This document shows, in pieces, positions 17,468 through 26,811 of a DNA stretch of 64,000 nucleotides (positions within the stretch are counted from its first letter, which is position 1; each line of letters begins with the position of its first letter). The notes under the pieces are model-generated. The model made no database searches and was not told the origin of the DNA. It saw only the letters and a list, made by a program, of their open reading frames with translations. The translations under genes and the position numbers were made by a program. Location: NCBI GenBank assembly GCA_947497315.1, contig CANMFX010000001.1:744001-808000 (forward strand), written 5' to 3'. This stretch comes from an uncultured Sphingomonadaceae bacterium. GTDB lineage: Bacteria; Pseudomonadota; Alphaproteobacteria; Sphingomonadales; Sphingomonadaceae.

Positions 17468-18007
17468 ATGCGATTCTTATTTCCGGCGGTAGCCGGTGCG
17501 GCAGCAGCCATGATGGCGTTTGTCACGCCTGCCAGCGCAAATGAAATTGACAATGTCCGTTCACTGGACATTGCGGTGAGTGGTTCGATCAGTCAGCAAT
17601 GCGCCATGGGCGGTATCGCGGACATGGATTTCGGCAATCTGGAGCGTCGGGGTCTTAACCGTCAGGTGCCCGTAGCCTTTAACTGCAACATGCCTTTTTC
17701 TATGACCATCAACGGTGAAAGAGGTGCATTAACCCACACGATGATGCCCAACGGTCAGGGTTCTTATGGTGGCCAGCTTCCCTATTCATTGTCTGTCGAA
17801 ATGCCTGTGCGCCATCCTGCACCGCAGGTGATCAACAAAACCTTTACCAGCCAACAGCTTCAGGCTGGCGGCACTATTTCCAGCAACGGCGGTATCGCCA
17901 CAGACGGCATGATTCTCAACATTGAGTTGGGTTTGCCTACCGGTGAGAACGGGCTGCTGGCCGGAGATTATTCTGAGATGATCACAATTACGGTCTCTCC
18001 GATCTGA
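17468..18007 (+). CDS. Spore-coat-U-domain pilin subunit (minor)
   Basis: A 179-residue secreted protein with a signal peptide (MRFLFPAVAGAAAAMMAFVTPASA) and a spore-coat-U-type domain. Two cysteines (SQQCAMGG, FNCNMPF) probably form the conserved disulfide. The end GLLAGDYSEMITITVSPI is the characteristic last strand of this domain, the one donated or capped in chaperone-usher subunits. It opens the pilus locus, 98 bases after a CtrA-like site. A 10-bp stem hairpin follows its stop. Confidence 0.85.
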   Translation: MRFLFPAVAGAAAAMMAFVTPASANEIDNVRSLDIAVSGSISQQCAMGGIADMDFGNLERRGLNRQVPVAFNCNMPFSMTINGERGALTHTMMPNGQGSYGGQLPYSLSVEMPVRHPAPQVINKTFTSQQLQAGGTISSNGGIATDGMILNIELGLPTGENGLLAGDYSEMITITVSPI

Positions 18008-18011
18008 GATT

Positions 18012-18035
18012 CGTTTGCGGAGCGTTCCGCAAACG
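18012..18035 (+). repeat. Intercistronic hairpin between two pilin genes
   Basis: A perfect 10-bp stem (CGTTTGCGGA with its complement, four-base loop) begins five bases past the first pilin stop. There is no U-tract, so it more likely protects or processes the mRNA than terminates it. Confidence 0.5.
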
Positions 18036-18147
18036 GAGTTATGCTAGAGGGGCAGGCATCGATGCTCTTCCGGTTTGCGACCCAACCGATGCGAACTACA
18101 GGCCGTATCCCGTTAACAGGGGGCGGCCAAATAGAAGGAAGAATGTT

Positions 18148-18903
18148 ATGAAAAAGATCCTTTGCGGCACCGCTGCCGCGATTGCCATGGCCGCCGTCGC
18201 TTCGCCGGCTGCTGCACAGACCAGCGAACGTCACTATGCGGGCACAACAGGCCTCGGCGACTACACCATCACTAACCCTGGTGGTTTTGGCACGTTCTTG
18301 GGTGAACTCGGCGTCGCTTTCCAAGTTGGCACACGCTACACTGCTGAAGCTTCCGCTCCTGGCAACACCGAAGATGCAACACGGACCGTTAGCGTTCGTT
18401 TCAGACTGTCAGGCCGCGTACAGAAAGATTGCTCTTTCTATGCAGGTAATGACGCTGGTGCGACCGACATTGATTTCGGTATCATTGGTGTTCGGACCGG
18501 CAACAATGAAAATGTAAACAATGCATTTGAAATGGTTGGTCCTGCAACGGCTGAAATCGAAACGCTGACCGCTGGTTGTAACTTCAACAACGTTGTTGAA
18601 ATCCGCAAGGATAGCGCTCGCGGCCTCGTTAACCGTCGCGCCGGTGGTTTCGACACCAATGAATTCCAGAACAACATTCCGTACAGCGTGAATGCAAGCT
18701 GGACTGGTGTTGCACGTGGTGCTCGTACTGCCGGAACCGCACAGACGCTTGAAGTAGCGACGACTGAGCGCGTAGGCCGTCTGCAGCAGGGTGCATGGCG
18801 TTCAGCAATGAACATCGACATTACTGCTCCAGTCATCACCGACAAAGGTCTGGTCGCTGGTAACTACCGCGGTCAGACACGTCTGACACTGCGCGCGCTT
18901 TAA
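18148..18903 (+). CDS. Major pilin-like secreted subunit
   Basis: A 251-residue secreted protein with a signal peptide ending SPAAAQ near residue 24. The C-terminus GLVAGNYRGQTRLTLRAL matches the last strand of spore-coat-U/Csu-type subunits, and the two cysteines (QKDCSFY, TAGCNFN) fit the domain disulfide. It is larger than the other subunits by about 70 residues, with an N-terminal Gly/Thr-rich segment. A GGAAG element precedes its ATG. It is followed directly by a hairpin with a T-rich end, which would keep its message more abundant than chaperone and usher. Major-subunit status is inferred from this. Confidence 0.78.
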   Translation: MKKILCGTAAAIAMAAVASPAAAQTSERHYAGTTGLGDYTITNPGGFGTFLGELGVAFQVGTRYTAEASAPGNTEDATRTVSVRFRLSGRVQKDCSFYAGNDAGATDIDFGIIGVRTGNNENVNNAFEMVGPATAEIETLTAGCNFNNVVEIRKDSARGLVNRRAGGFDTNEFQNNIPYSVNASWTGVARGARTAGTAQTLEVATTERVGRLQQGAWRSAMNIDITAPVITDKGLVAGNYRGQTRLTLRAL

Positions 18904-18924
18904 TTTGCGCATTGAATAAAGAGG

Positions 18925-18956
18925 AAAGGGGAAAGATCAGTTCTTTCCCCTTTTCT
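18925..18956 (+). terminator. Attenuating terminator between pilin and chaperone
   Basis: A perfect 12-bp stem (AAAGGGGAAAGA paired with its complement at 18942-18953, five-base loop) runs into TCTT. It lies 20 bases past the pilin stop and 50 before the chaperone gene, so it most likely lowers expression of the downstream assembly genes. Confidence 0.7.
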
Positions 18957-19002
18957 TAATGTATTAGTGAAATAACAGTTTGCAAAATTAGGGGCTCGAC
19001 TC

Positions 19003-19806
19003 ATGCCGTTGTTGACAATCATGAAGCGGCGCGCACGCGCGCTACTAGCGGTATTGGCCGCCTTTATGCTGCTTCCAGCACCCGCTCTGGCCATGCGCGT
19101 TTCGCCGATGGTGATCGAGATGGAATCGCGCGGCACGGATGCGACCGCCCGTATCGAGGTCCAGAATATCAATCCGGGCAATCTTGCTTTTGAAACCCGC
19201 GTTTTCCGGATGGAAATCGATTCTGATGGTGCGATTACCGAGACACCCGCCGATGAAGAATTTCTGGTTTTCCCGCCGCAGGGTGTGTTGCCTGCCGGAG
19301 GCCGTCAAGTGGTCCGCTTGCAGTGGTTGGGCCCTGCGGAACCCGATACTTCCCAAGCTTATTATGTATCTGTGGAGCAGCTTCCTGTTGCATTGGAACC
19401 TTCAACTGTCGATTCCGTCGCTGCTCAGGTTCAAATTCTCTATAATATGCGTGCGCTGGTTGTTGTGGCGCCTCCAGGCGCAGAACCTGAAGTGACAGCG
19501 ACGACAGTAAAGCAAGTAAATTATCAGCCGCCTGCTTTGCCAGGAGCAACCGAACAGCCGCCGATGCAGGACGGGGTTGAAATCACCCTGACTAATGAAG
19601 GCCGCCGCCATGCCATGATGTCAAATTTCTCCTGGCAACTGGTAGGCAAGGACAAGGAAGGCAAATGGTTGCGGGTCGACGTAAGTCCTGAAGAACTGAA
19701 TCGAGCCATAGGCACCGGTTTCGTGCCTGCCAAAGGGGAGCGCGTCTTTCGTCTTCCTGTTCCCGGTTTTGGGCCAGATCCTATCGAGTTGTCTTTTAAA
19801 CAGTGA
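19003..19806 (+). CDS. Periplasmic pilus chaperone (PapD/CsuC-like)
   Basis: A 267-residue two-domain immunoglobulin-like chaperone that would cap pilin subunits in the periplasm. The signal peptide ends near residue 28 (APALAM). MRVSPMVIEM is the first strand with the Arg typical of subunit binding. The stretch LPAGGRQVVRLQWLG near residue 100 is the family block before the second domain, followed by QAYYVSVEQLPV. The ATG at 19003 has AGGGG eight bases upstream; another in-frame ATG at 19021 is possible. Its stop overlaps the usher GTG start. Confidence 0.9.
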   Translation: MPLLTIMKRRARALLAVLAAFMLLPAPALAMRVSPMVIEMESRGTDATARIEVQNINPGNLAFETRVFRMEIDSDGAITETPADEEFLVFPPQGVLPAGGRQVVRLQWLGPAEPDTSQAYYVSVEQLPVALEPSTVDSVAAQVQILYNMRALVVVAPPGAEPEVTATTVKQVNYQPPALPGATEQPPMQDGVEITLTNEGRRHAMMSNFSWQLVGKDKEGKWLRVDVSPEELNRAIGTGFVPAKGERVFRLPVPGFGPDPIELSFKQ

Positions 19807-22436
19807 AACGCAGATATCTCATATGTACGGTTGCGCCCATAGCCTTATGGTCAACCGGTGCGCTTGGTCAGGTTACCATTCCGCTGCCACAAGGGCCTGA
19901 TTCGGCTCCGCAAGCTGGGGATCAGGGGCAGCCGACAACCATTCCGCTTCCAGGCGGACCTGCACCAACACCGACACCCGCGCCAACACCCCCGGCAACG
20001 CCGCAATATCCAATTGGTGCTGACGGGCGTCCGGATATCAATCCATATGACCGTGACATTGATATGACGGTTCCGTTGACTTTCCAGAGCCGCAGCCTTG
20101 GCGAAGTCCCATTGCGTTTAACGGCTGATGACCGGTTCCTGATCGAGTCAGAGACTTTTGTGCGTCTCATGAAGTCGATCTTGAACGATGCGGCGCATGT
20201 CGAACTGTCGACGAAACTGGAGCCGTTACCCCAGTTTGGACCGGAAGATTTGGACCAGACAGGGGTCCAGCTCACTTATGACCCAAGCACATTAGCCGTT
20301 GTGGTGGTGGAAGTATCGCCAGAGCAGCGTGCGATTCGCGACTTGTTCGCACCGCCGCGCGATGATGTTAATGACGTGACCTTGGAACCCGCCGGTTTAT
20401 CGGGATTTCTTAACCTGAGTGTAATTGGCACCTATATCTGGGAAGGCAGCCAGATTGATCCACCAACCATCAATTTTGATGGAGCGGTGCGGGTCGGGCC
20501 GATAGTTTTTGAAGGTGACGCGCAGCTTGGCCAGGAGTTCGGGCTGGCCGGAGATTCCTATAGATTTCGGCGAAACTTTGCGCGCCTTGTATATGATGAA
20601 CCAGAGGATTTCCGCCGCTGGTATTTGGGTGATCTGGACGTGGAGGTCCGCGGTCAGCAGTCTTTCGTGCCCATGGGTGGTATTGGTGTCGTAAGGCAGC
20701 AGCGGCGCTTTAATGCTTTTCGTTCCGCCATTCTCCAGTCCGATCGCCAACTCATTGTCCAACGCGATTCTACCGTACGGTTTTTGCGGAACGGCTCACT
20801 CTATCGCGAAATCCGTCTCCAGCCGGGCCGCTATGATTTTAGCTCGTTACCGCTGGTGGCTGGCAGCAATGATATCGATATCCAGATTACGGATAATAGC
20901 GGCGCGGTTCAGAACCTGTCCTATCAGCAATATCTCGACCCGATTGATCTAGATCCCGGCGATCATGAATATGGCGCTTTTTTGGGCCCGACGAGCCGGA
21001 GATTCGGACGCGCTCCTGATTATCGGGGGCCGGTTGCCTTTAGCGGCTTTTATCGCAAAGCATTTTTTAACGCCCCGGCCATCGGCGTTGGCCTTCAAGC
21101 AAGCAAGGATGTGCAGACCCTTTCAGGGCAGACGCAGTTTGTTCTGGGCAATGGCGGAAGGTTGTTGCTGGATGGCGCTGTAAGCAATTTAAGATCCGTT
21201 GGACAGGGTTTTTCGGGGGCGATGAGTTACGAGCATTCCATTGACCGAAATGGGCTTGCAGACAATTTTACCCTTCGGGCAGACTATTTTTCGCCCGAAT
21301 TTGCAACGCTTGGCAACTTGAACGGGATCAACACAACATCTTTCTCGATCGCGGCTCAGTATACCCGGCAGTTCAATCTTAAATTTCTGGCGACATCAAC
21401 GGCATCATATCTCAAAGGTCGGAACGGAACGGGTGACAGTTATCGGATCGGCACGACTGGTTTTTATCGCCTAGATGACCGTTGGACTTTGACGGCTGGT
21501 GTTGATTATGCGCGATTCTCTGGCGGGTTTGACGGCGGAACGGGTTTTAGTGTTAACATCGGCCTTGTGTTCCAGCCAGACTTCCGGCGTCGGGCGGAGG
21601 CACGCTATGAGAGCCGGGATAGCATCAAGGAGCTTTCATACAATCAAAGCGGCCTTAACCAGCTGAACAGCGTTGGCTTTGGTGCTGTGGCCAGACACCA
21701 GAATAACAATGTAAACGCGCAGGGTTTTGCCTCATATTCTGCCAACCGGTTTGATGCTTCGGTTAGTCATGCCAGTTTCGGACCCAGTCTTTCGGACTTC
21801 GGTGCGACGAATGCTACATCTGTTCGTGTTGGTACCACTTTGGCATTCGCTGATGGTCAGTTCGGTGTCGGTCGGCGAATTAACGACAGTTTCATGTTAT
21901 TGGCTCCGCATGAAAACCTGGGCAAGCGCAGTGTAGTTGCCGGACAATCACTTGCCGAAAATAATTATATCGGTCGCAGCGGTGCGCTGGGATCGGCGGT
22001 TAACAACTTCCTGGGCTCGTACTCCATGCAATCCGTGCAATATGATGTTGAGGATCCGCCAACTGGCTATGACACAGGTACGGGCGTTTTCCGTGTATAT
22101 CCATCTTATAAGAGCGGCTACGCGGCGCGCATCGGAACCGACGCGTTCGTTAGCGCAATGGGCACGCTTGTCCTTGGACCAGATCAGCCGGTTTCACTGA
22201 TCGGTGGACGAGTGACCCTGCTCGACGTGGAAGAAGGGGAGAATCCGAAACCGCTTCCATTCTTCACCAATTCGGTTGGACGTTTCGCGATTGCGAACTT
22301 GCTGCCCGGTCGCCGCTATCTTGTCGAAACTTATGGACCTAATGGTTCGATCGATAAGAGCTTTGAATTTACAGTTCCAGCCGACACAGATGGTCTGGTA
22401 AGCCTCGGCACCGTTCGGCCGGGTATGAAAAAATAG
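19803..22436 (+). CDS. Outer-membrane usher of the chaperone-usher pilus
   Basis: An 877-residue usher that would receive chaperone-subunit complexes and pass the growing fibre through the outer membrane. A signal peptide is followed by a Pro/Thr-rich linker (residues about 30-75) before the usher N-terminal domain. The region LGDLDVEVRGQQSFVPMGG near residue 280 and the plug-like RFLRNGSLYREIRLQPGRYDF near residue 325 are family blocks; beta-barrel strands follow. A CarboxypepD-like C-terminal domain (LIGGRVTLLDVEEG; GRFAIANLLPGRRYLVET) ends it. GTG start overlaps the chaperone stop by four bases. Confidence 0.92.
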   Translation: MKRRYLICTVAPIALWSTGALGQVTIPLPQGPDSAPQAGDQGQPTTIPLPGGPAPTPTPAPTPPATPQYPIGADGRPDINPYDRDIDMTVPLTFQSRSLGEVPLRLTADDRFLIESETFVRLMKSILNDAAHVELSTKLEPLPQFGPEDLDQTGVQLTYDPSTLAVVVVEVSPEQRAIRDLFAPPRDDVNDVTLEPAGLSGFLNLSVIGTYIWEGSQIDPPTINFDGAVRVGPIVFEGDAQLGQEFGLAGDSYRFRRNFARLVYDEPEDFRRWYLGDLDVEVRGQQSFVPMGGIGVVRQQRRFNAFRSAILQSDRQLIVQRDSTVRFLRNGSLYREIRLQPGRYDFSSLPLVAGSNDIDIQITDNSGAVQNLSYQQYLDPIDLDPGDHEYGAFLGPTSRRFGRAPDYRGPVAFSGFYRKAFFNAPAIGVGLQASKDVQTLSGQTQFVLGNGGRLLLDGAVSNLRSVGQGFSGAMSYEHSIDRNGLADNFTLRADYFSPEFATLGNLNGINTTSFSIAAQYTRQFNLKFLATSTASYLKGRNGTGDSYRIGTTGFYRLDDRWTLTAGVDYARFSGGFDGGTGFSVNIGLVFQPDFRRRAEARYESRDSIKELSYNQSGLNQLNSVGFGAVARHQNNNVNAQGFASYSANRFDASVSHASFGPSLSDFGATNATSVRVGTTLAFADGQFGVGRRINDSFMLLAPHENLGKRSVVAGQSLAENNYIGRSGALGSAVNNFLGSYSMQSVQYDVEDPPTGYDTGTGVFRVYPSYKSGYAARIGTDAFVSAMGTLVLGPDQPVSLIGGRVTLLDVEEGENPKPLPFFTNSVGRFAIANLLPGRRYLVETYGPNGSIDKSFEFTVPADTDGLVSLGTVRPGMKK

Positions 22437-22445
22437 GAGACACCA

Positions 22446-23357
22446 ATGCTTCGACCCATACTGACTCTCTTTGCCGCGTCTTTGGCTGCTCCAGTTTTGG
22501 CTCAAGCTCCTTTGGCCTCAGGCCAGACGACCGATTGCCTCGTCCGCGTTAATCCGGCGCCGGCGAGCTGGATCATTCAAGGTTATGATCCTTTTGCGGG
22601 CTCCATTCCCGAAGGCACATATGGTGTGACCTTTGTCAACGACGGTGGGGCAGAGTGCCGCTTCAGGCCGACATTCGTATTGAGGCAGCCGCCATTTGGA
22701 TTATCCAAAGGTATAGAAAAACCGGTTCGGTATGCGCTTTTGAATCTGACGGATAGCCAAGATGTGACTCCACGTGCGGGTCGGTCCCAGCCACGATTAT
22801 CGCAGCGTGAACTTGTGCTGGCACCGGGAGAATCACGGTCACTGACCTACAGGCTGGTCGCTGAACCCGACGATGTACGCAGTTCCGGGACGTTCACGCA
22901 GGACGTTACTCTGGAAGCACAAGACAACAGCTTTCGGTCTCTTGGAGGAGCACCGCTGGTTTTCGGTATAAAGGTGTTGCCGTCAGCTCGTGTCGGTCTT
23001 ACCGGCGCCTATAGGATGAATGATGGGCAAGCTGTCGTTAGCCTGGGTGAATTGCGCGAGGGTGTTGCGCCGGTTCCATTGCAGCTGCGCGTCAGTAGCA
23101 CCGGCGATTATGATATCATGGTGTCTTCGGCAAATTCTGGTCGGCTGCGCCTGGGCTCGAGCCAATGGTTCGTCCCCTATTCGGTTGCTATCGGTGGCAA
23201 TGCAGTCAATCTTACCGGTGCCCGCACCGTCACGGGGTCCAAAAGATCGGGGCTTCTTAGAGATTCCCTGCCTTTCCAGTTTGTTATCGGTGACGTGTCG
23301 AATCGGCGTGCGGGGGTCTATAGCGATGTCGTTTCGGTATCGATAACGGCGCGATAA
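22446..23357 (+). CDS. Two-domain spore-coat-U protein, pilus tip candidate
   Basis: A 303-residue secreted protein with a signal peptide ending near residue 19 (APVLAQ). It has two immunoglobulin-like halves; the second ends RAGVYSDVVSVSITAR, a clear spore-coat-U C-terminal strand. The two-domain build and position after the usher match tip adhesins such as CsuE of archaic pili. It starts nine bases after the usher, so it belongs to that operon. What it binds cannot be told from sequence. Confidence 0.8.
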   Translation: MLRPILTLFAASLAAPVLAQAPLASGQTTDCLVRVNPAPASWIIQGYDPFAGSIPEGTYGVTFVNDGGAECRFRPTFVLRQPPFGLSKGIEKPVRYALLNLTDSQDVTPRAGRSQPRLSQRELVLAPGESRSLTYRLVAEPDDVRSSGTFTQDVTLEAQDNSFRSLGGAPLVFGIKVLPSARVGLTGAYRMNDGQAVVSLGELREGVAPVPLQLRVSSTGDYDIMVSSANSGRLRLGSSQWFVPYSVAIGGNAVNLTGARTVTGSKRSGLLRDSLPFQFVIGDVSNRRAGVYSDVVSVSITAR

Positions 23358-23660
23358 AGCATCTTCAAACGCCGATTTTAACGGTATTTTGTAACCATAT
23401 ACGACAAAAAAATACCTCCAGATGTCGCTCGAAGAAACACCTATCTGTTGGCGGCCCTCGGTTAAATTACTGAGAAATAGACAATTATCATCCTTCTTGG
23501 TGATGTGCCTGATGCAAGCCGGCGTGAGCGAGCCATGTGGATATCAGGCCATCCGATAAAAGTCCTAAAAAGTAAACGACGCGTTAACCTTCGCCGTTGA
23601 CGTTACTTTCAATGCCTTCTGCCAAATTGCTGCCATCAGAAAAGAATTGAAGGCAGAGAC
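23358..23660. other. Intergenic region before the last pilin-like gene
   Basis: No gene is seen. The region holds an A-run after TTTTGTAACCATATACGAC and a TTAACC half-site near 23586 ahead of the next gene, which suggests a separate promoter for that gene rather than read-through. No riboswitch could be matched. Confidence 0.5.
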
Positions 23661-24074
23661 ATGGTGAAGAAACTAATTAGTGCAGCAGCGGTGGTAGTTG
23701 TGGCTACGACAGCTACCAGCGCAATTGCGACCAACTCTATGAATTTCCGCTTGAAGGCAGTTGTTCCTGTGATGTGCGGTGTTCAGTATAGTTCAGCTGG
23801 TGCAGCTTTTGCTGAGAATGTCGTCCGATTGGGTGAGCTCCGCGAATATTGTAATGCTCCTGGCGGATATAATCTGCAGGTGAGCTATAGCCCAAATAGT
23901 TTGCGCGGCGTGAGACTGAACTTCGGCAACGAAAGCGTCACACTGGACGGTTCCGGTTTTGCAACAATTCCGGGAGCCACGGGTCCCAAAATCCAGACCC
24001 GGGCCCTATCGGCGCAAATTGGTGAAAACGGCTTTGATGCGCGCGAGTTTCAGGTTGCTGCGGTAGCGAACTGA
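23661..24074 (+). CDS. Small secreted pilin-like protein
   Basis: A 137-residue secreted protein with a signal peptide (MVKKLISAAAVVVVATTATSAIA). The mature part has two cysteines (VMCGVQY, EYCNAPG) and a beta-rich pattern like single-domain spore-coat-U subunits, but the typical final strand is shortened (EFQVAAVAN). It is separated by 303 bases from the rest of the pilus operon, so it may be expressed on its own. It may be an alternative or terminating subunit; that is inference from location and size. Confidence 0.65.
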   Translation: MVKKLISAAAVVVVATTATSAIATNSMNFRLKAVVPVMCGVQYSSAGAAFAENVVRLGELREYCNAPGGYNLQVSYSPNSLRGVRLNFGNESVTLDGSGFATIPGATGPKIQTRALSAQIGENGFDAREFQVAAVAN

Positions 24075-24119
24075 TCTTCGATTACTTCGATGATCAGGCA
24101 TTAAATAATGCCATTTAGC

Positions 24120-24206
24120 TGGTGCGGACGGCGGGACTCGAACCCGCACACCCATTTCGGATAGCAGATTTTAAGTCTGCTGCGTCTACCATTTCGCCAC
24201 GTCCGC
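24120..24206 (-). tRNA. tRNA-Leu (anticodon UAA)
   Basis: An 87-base tRNA including an encoded CCA end. Acceptor arms GCGGACG and CGTCCGC pair perfectly. The anticodon stem GCAGA/TCTGC surrounds loop CTTAAAA, giving anticodon UAA. A long variable arm (TATCCGAAATGGGTG region) marks it as a class II tRNA, as for leucine, and GGTTCGAGTCC is the T-loop. It lies downstream of and convergent to the pilus locus. Confidence 0.97.
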
Positions 24207-24345
24207 ACCGGTAGCTCCAACTTTGATTGGAGCATGCGACAAGCATCATTGCGCGCAGCAGGTCAAGCCCTGAGATGGGCTAATTTCAAGTTTTTCGATT
24301 GGTTGGCAGATATTTGACAGTTTCGGCCGATATGCGGCCTTCTGA

Positions 24346-24627
24346 TCATCCCTTATTGAGACGCTCGCGAATTTCCTTGCCAGGTTTAAAATAGGGCACG
24401 CGCTTTGCCGGGACTTGTACTGATTCGCCAGTACGGGGATTACGCCCAATGCGTGGTTTGCGCTGGCGGGTTGAAAAGGCACCAAAGCCTCGCAATTCAA
24501 CACGGCCGCCTTCGGCCAGCTTTTGACTTATCTGATTGAAAAACAAGTCAACAATCTTCTCAATCTCGTCCGGTTTCAGCTCGGGATTTTCTTCGGCCAG
24601 TTTTTCAAGCAATTCAGAACGTATCAT
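24346..24627 (-). CDS. ihfB: Integration host factor beta subunit
   Basis: A 93-residue HU/IHF-type DNA-bending protein. It begins MIRSELLEKLAEENPEL and has the beta-arm signature GRNPRTGESVQVPAKRVPYF, with the ELRGFGAF block before it; these residues fit IHF-beta rather than HU. It pairs with IHF-alpha to bend specific sites. The start has AAAGG eight bases upstream; the longer frame to 24702 lacks support. It lies downstream of rpsA beyond a terminator, the classical arrangement. Confidence 0.93.
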   Translation of the reverse strand: MIRSELLEKLAEENPELKPDEIEKIVDLFFNQISQKLAEGGRVELRGFGAFSTRQRKPRIGRNPRTGESVQVPAKRVPYFKPGKEIRERLNKG

Positions 24628-24833
24628 GCGCATGCCTTTCCGCTTGTGGGGCAACCACGGAATTTGAGCTATTCGCGTCATGCATCTGCATTTGCTCTGC
24701 ATCGCGATTATGAGATGATACTGACAGAAAATTTACATGTTTTCAATGGGCTTTGGATTTTACATTGTAATACGTCTTGAACTGGGACGGGTTGGCCGCA
24801 TTGCTTTTTGGCATGGAAATTGGATCCGCCAAC

Positions 24834-24869
24834 AAAAAAGCCCGCCTCCTTTCGGAGAACGGGCTTTTT
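24834..24869 (-). terminator. Rho-independent terminator after rpsA
   Basis: Arms AAAAAAGCCCG and CGGGCTTTTT flank a smaller CTCC/GGAG inner stem. Read on the minus strand the structure ends in a run of U, about 30 bases past the rpsA stop. The symmetric A and T runs could also work in the other direction. Confidence 0.85.
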
Positions 24870-24900
24870 CCAAATAGCTTTCGGGCAATGCCCGACTGGC

Positions 24901-26604
24901 TTAGTCGTCCTTTTTCTTGAGCGCTTCGCCAAGAATGTCGCCGAGGCTGGCACCGGAGTCGGTAGAACCAAACTGTTCGACTGCCTGTTTCTCTTCGGCC
25001 AACTGATGGGCTTTGATTGAGAAATTGGGCTTTTTGGAGCGATCAAAACCGGTAACCATCGCGTCGACTTTCTGGCCAACCTGGAAACGGTCAGGACGCT
25101 GCTCATCACGATCACGGCCAAGGTCGGTCCGTTTGATGAAGCCTGTGACGCCATCGTCGCCAACCTGTACTTCAAGACCGCCGTCGCGAACTTCAAGCAC
25201 GGTAACGGTGGTGACCGAACCTTTCTTGAGACCGCCAGTGTCGGTTCCGCCAACAGCAGGAGCACCTTTTTCAAGTTGCTTCATGCCCAGTGAAATGCGC
25301 TCTTTCTCGACATCAATGTCGAGAACGATAGCTTTCACTTCTTCACCTTTATGGTGCAGGTTCAAAGCGTCTTCGCCCGAGATTCCCCATGCGATGTCAG
25401 ACATGTGAACCATGCCGTCTACGTCGCCTTCAAGTCCGATGAACAGACCGAATTCGGTGGCGTTCTTGACTTCGCCTGCAACCGTGCTGCCGACAGGATG
25501 CGCATCGGCAAAGTCGGTCCACGGGTTGGATTGAGCCTGTTTAAGACCCAGCGAAATGCGGCGTTTCTCGGTATCGACTTCCAGAACGATCACATCCACT
25601 TCCTGAGAGGTGGAGACGATTTTGCCAGGATGTACGTTTTTCTTGGTCCAGCTCATTTCGGAAACGTGGACAAGGCCTTCGATGCCAGCTTCCAGCTCAA
25701 CAAACGCACCATATTCGGTGATGTTGGTAACCGAACCGGTTAGTTTTGTGCCAACAGCATATTTCTCGGAAGCGGCATCCCAAGGATCGCTTTCCAGCTG
25801 TTTCATACCAAGCGAGATACGCTGCGTGTCTTTGTTGATCTTGATGATCTGGACTTTCAGCGTATCGCCGATGTTGATCATCTCGTTCGGGTGATTGACC
25901 CGCTTGTAGCTGAGGTCGGTGACGTGGAGCAGGCCATCAATGCCGCCCAGGTCAACAAACGCACCATAGTCGGTGATGTTTTTCACAACGCCTTCGGTAA
26001 CCTGACCTTCTGCCAGAGACTCAATAAGTCCGCTGCGCTGTTCTGCGCGGGTCTCTTCGAGGATAGCGCGGCGCGAAACAACGATATTGCCCCGCTTGCG
26101 ATCCATTTTCAGGATCTGGAAAGGCTGTGAAATGTCCATCAGCGGGGTCACGTCGCGCACGGGGCGGACATCAACCTGGCTGCCGGGCAGGAAGGCCACG
26201 GCGCCGTCAAGGTCAACCGTGAAGCCGCCTTTGACGCGTCCGAAGATAATACCGTCAACGCGGTTGCCTTCGTCATATTCTTTTTCAAGCTTGTCCCAGG
26301 AAGCTTCGCGGCGGGCGCGGTCGCGGGACAGCATGGCTTCGCCGTTCACATTTTCGATACGGTCGACATAGACTTCGACTTCATCGCCAACGTTGAGTTC
26401 GGCTTTTTGACCGGGCGCGGCGAATTCGCGCAGCGCCACACGGCCTTCTGATTTCAATCCTACATCGATGACAGCCATGTCATTTTCGATGCCGACAACG
26501 GTGCCTTTGACCACGCGGCCTTCAAAGCCTTGATCTTCACCGCCAATTGATTCGTTTAAAAGTGCCGCGAAATCGTCGCGACTGGGAAATGCCGTAGAGG
26601 CCAT
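24901..26604 (-). CDS. rpsA: 30S ribosomal protein S1
   Basis: Binds mRNA at the 30S subunit and promotes initiation on structured leaders. Repeated S1 domains are visible: GRVVKGTVVGIENDMAVIDV near residue 28, then GVVKNITDYGAFVDLGGIDG, GSVTNITEYGAFVELEAGIEG and GEVKNATEFGLFIGLEGDVDG, with weaker repeats at both ends; six in all is the usual number. It is 567 residues, normal for alphaproteobacteria. The start at 26604 has AAGGA eight bases upstream and yields MASTAFPSRDDF; the extra upstream frame is not supported. It is in the aroA-cmk-rpsA order. Confidence 0.97.
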   Translation of the reverse strand: MASTAFPSRDDFAALLNESIGGEDQGFEGRVVKGTVVGIENDMAVIDVGLKSEGRVALREFAAPGQKAELNVGDEVEVYVDRIENVNGEAMLSRDRARREASWDKLEKEYDEGNRVDGIIFGRVKGGFTVDLDGAVAFLPGSQVDVRPVRDVTPLMDISQPFQILKMDRKRGNIVVSRRAILEETRAEQRSGLIESLAEGQVTEGVVKNITDYGAFVDLGGIDGLLHVTDLSYKRVNHPNEMINIGDTLKVQIIKINKDTQRISLGMKQLESDPWDAASEKYAVGTKLTGSVTNITEYGAFVELEAGIEGLVHVSEMSWTKKNVHPGKIVSTSQEVDVIVLEVDTEKRRISLGLKQAQSNPWTDFADAHPVGSTVAGEVKNATEFGLFIGLEGDVDGMVHMSDIAWGISGEDALNLHHKGEEVKAIVLDIDVEKERISLGMKQLEKGAPAVGGTDTGGLKKGSVTTVTVLEVRDGGLEVQVGDDGVTGFIKRTDLGRDRDEQRPDRFQVGQKVDAMVTGFDRSKKPNFSIKAHQLAEEKQAVEQFGSTDSGASLGDILGEALKKKDD

Positions 26605-26811
26605 ATAAGAGTTCCTTAACAGATATTTTTTCGGGCCAAGCGGTTGGTTCCGCTGGTCTTGGACCAAAACATGACCGCCACCGCATGTGACAGCCATATC
26701 CCCCAGAAAACTGCCATAAACTGGTAACGCAAAGATTGAAGCGCAAATAGCAAAAGCTGCGCCATAGCCGGAGCGGCGTTATACCGTTCCGTCTGGCACA
26801 TCATCTTTTTG

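Noticed and set aside
26616-26804. Possible 62-residue hydrophobic protein upstream of rpsA
   Set aside because: It overlaps the rpsA leader, has no ribosome site and resembles no known family.
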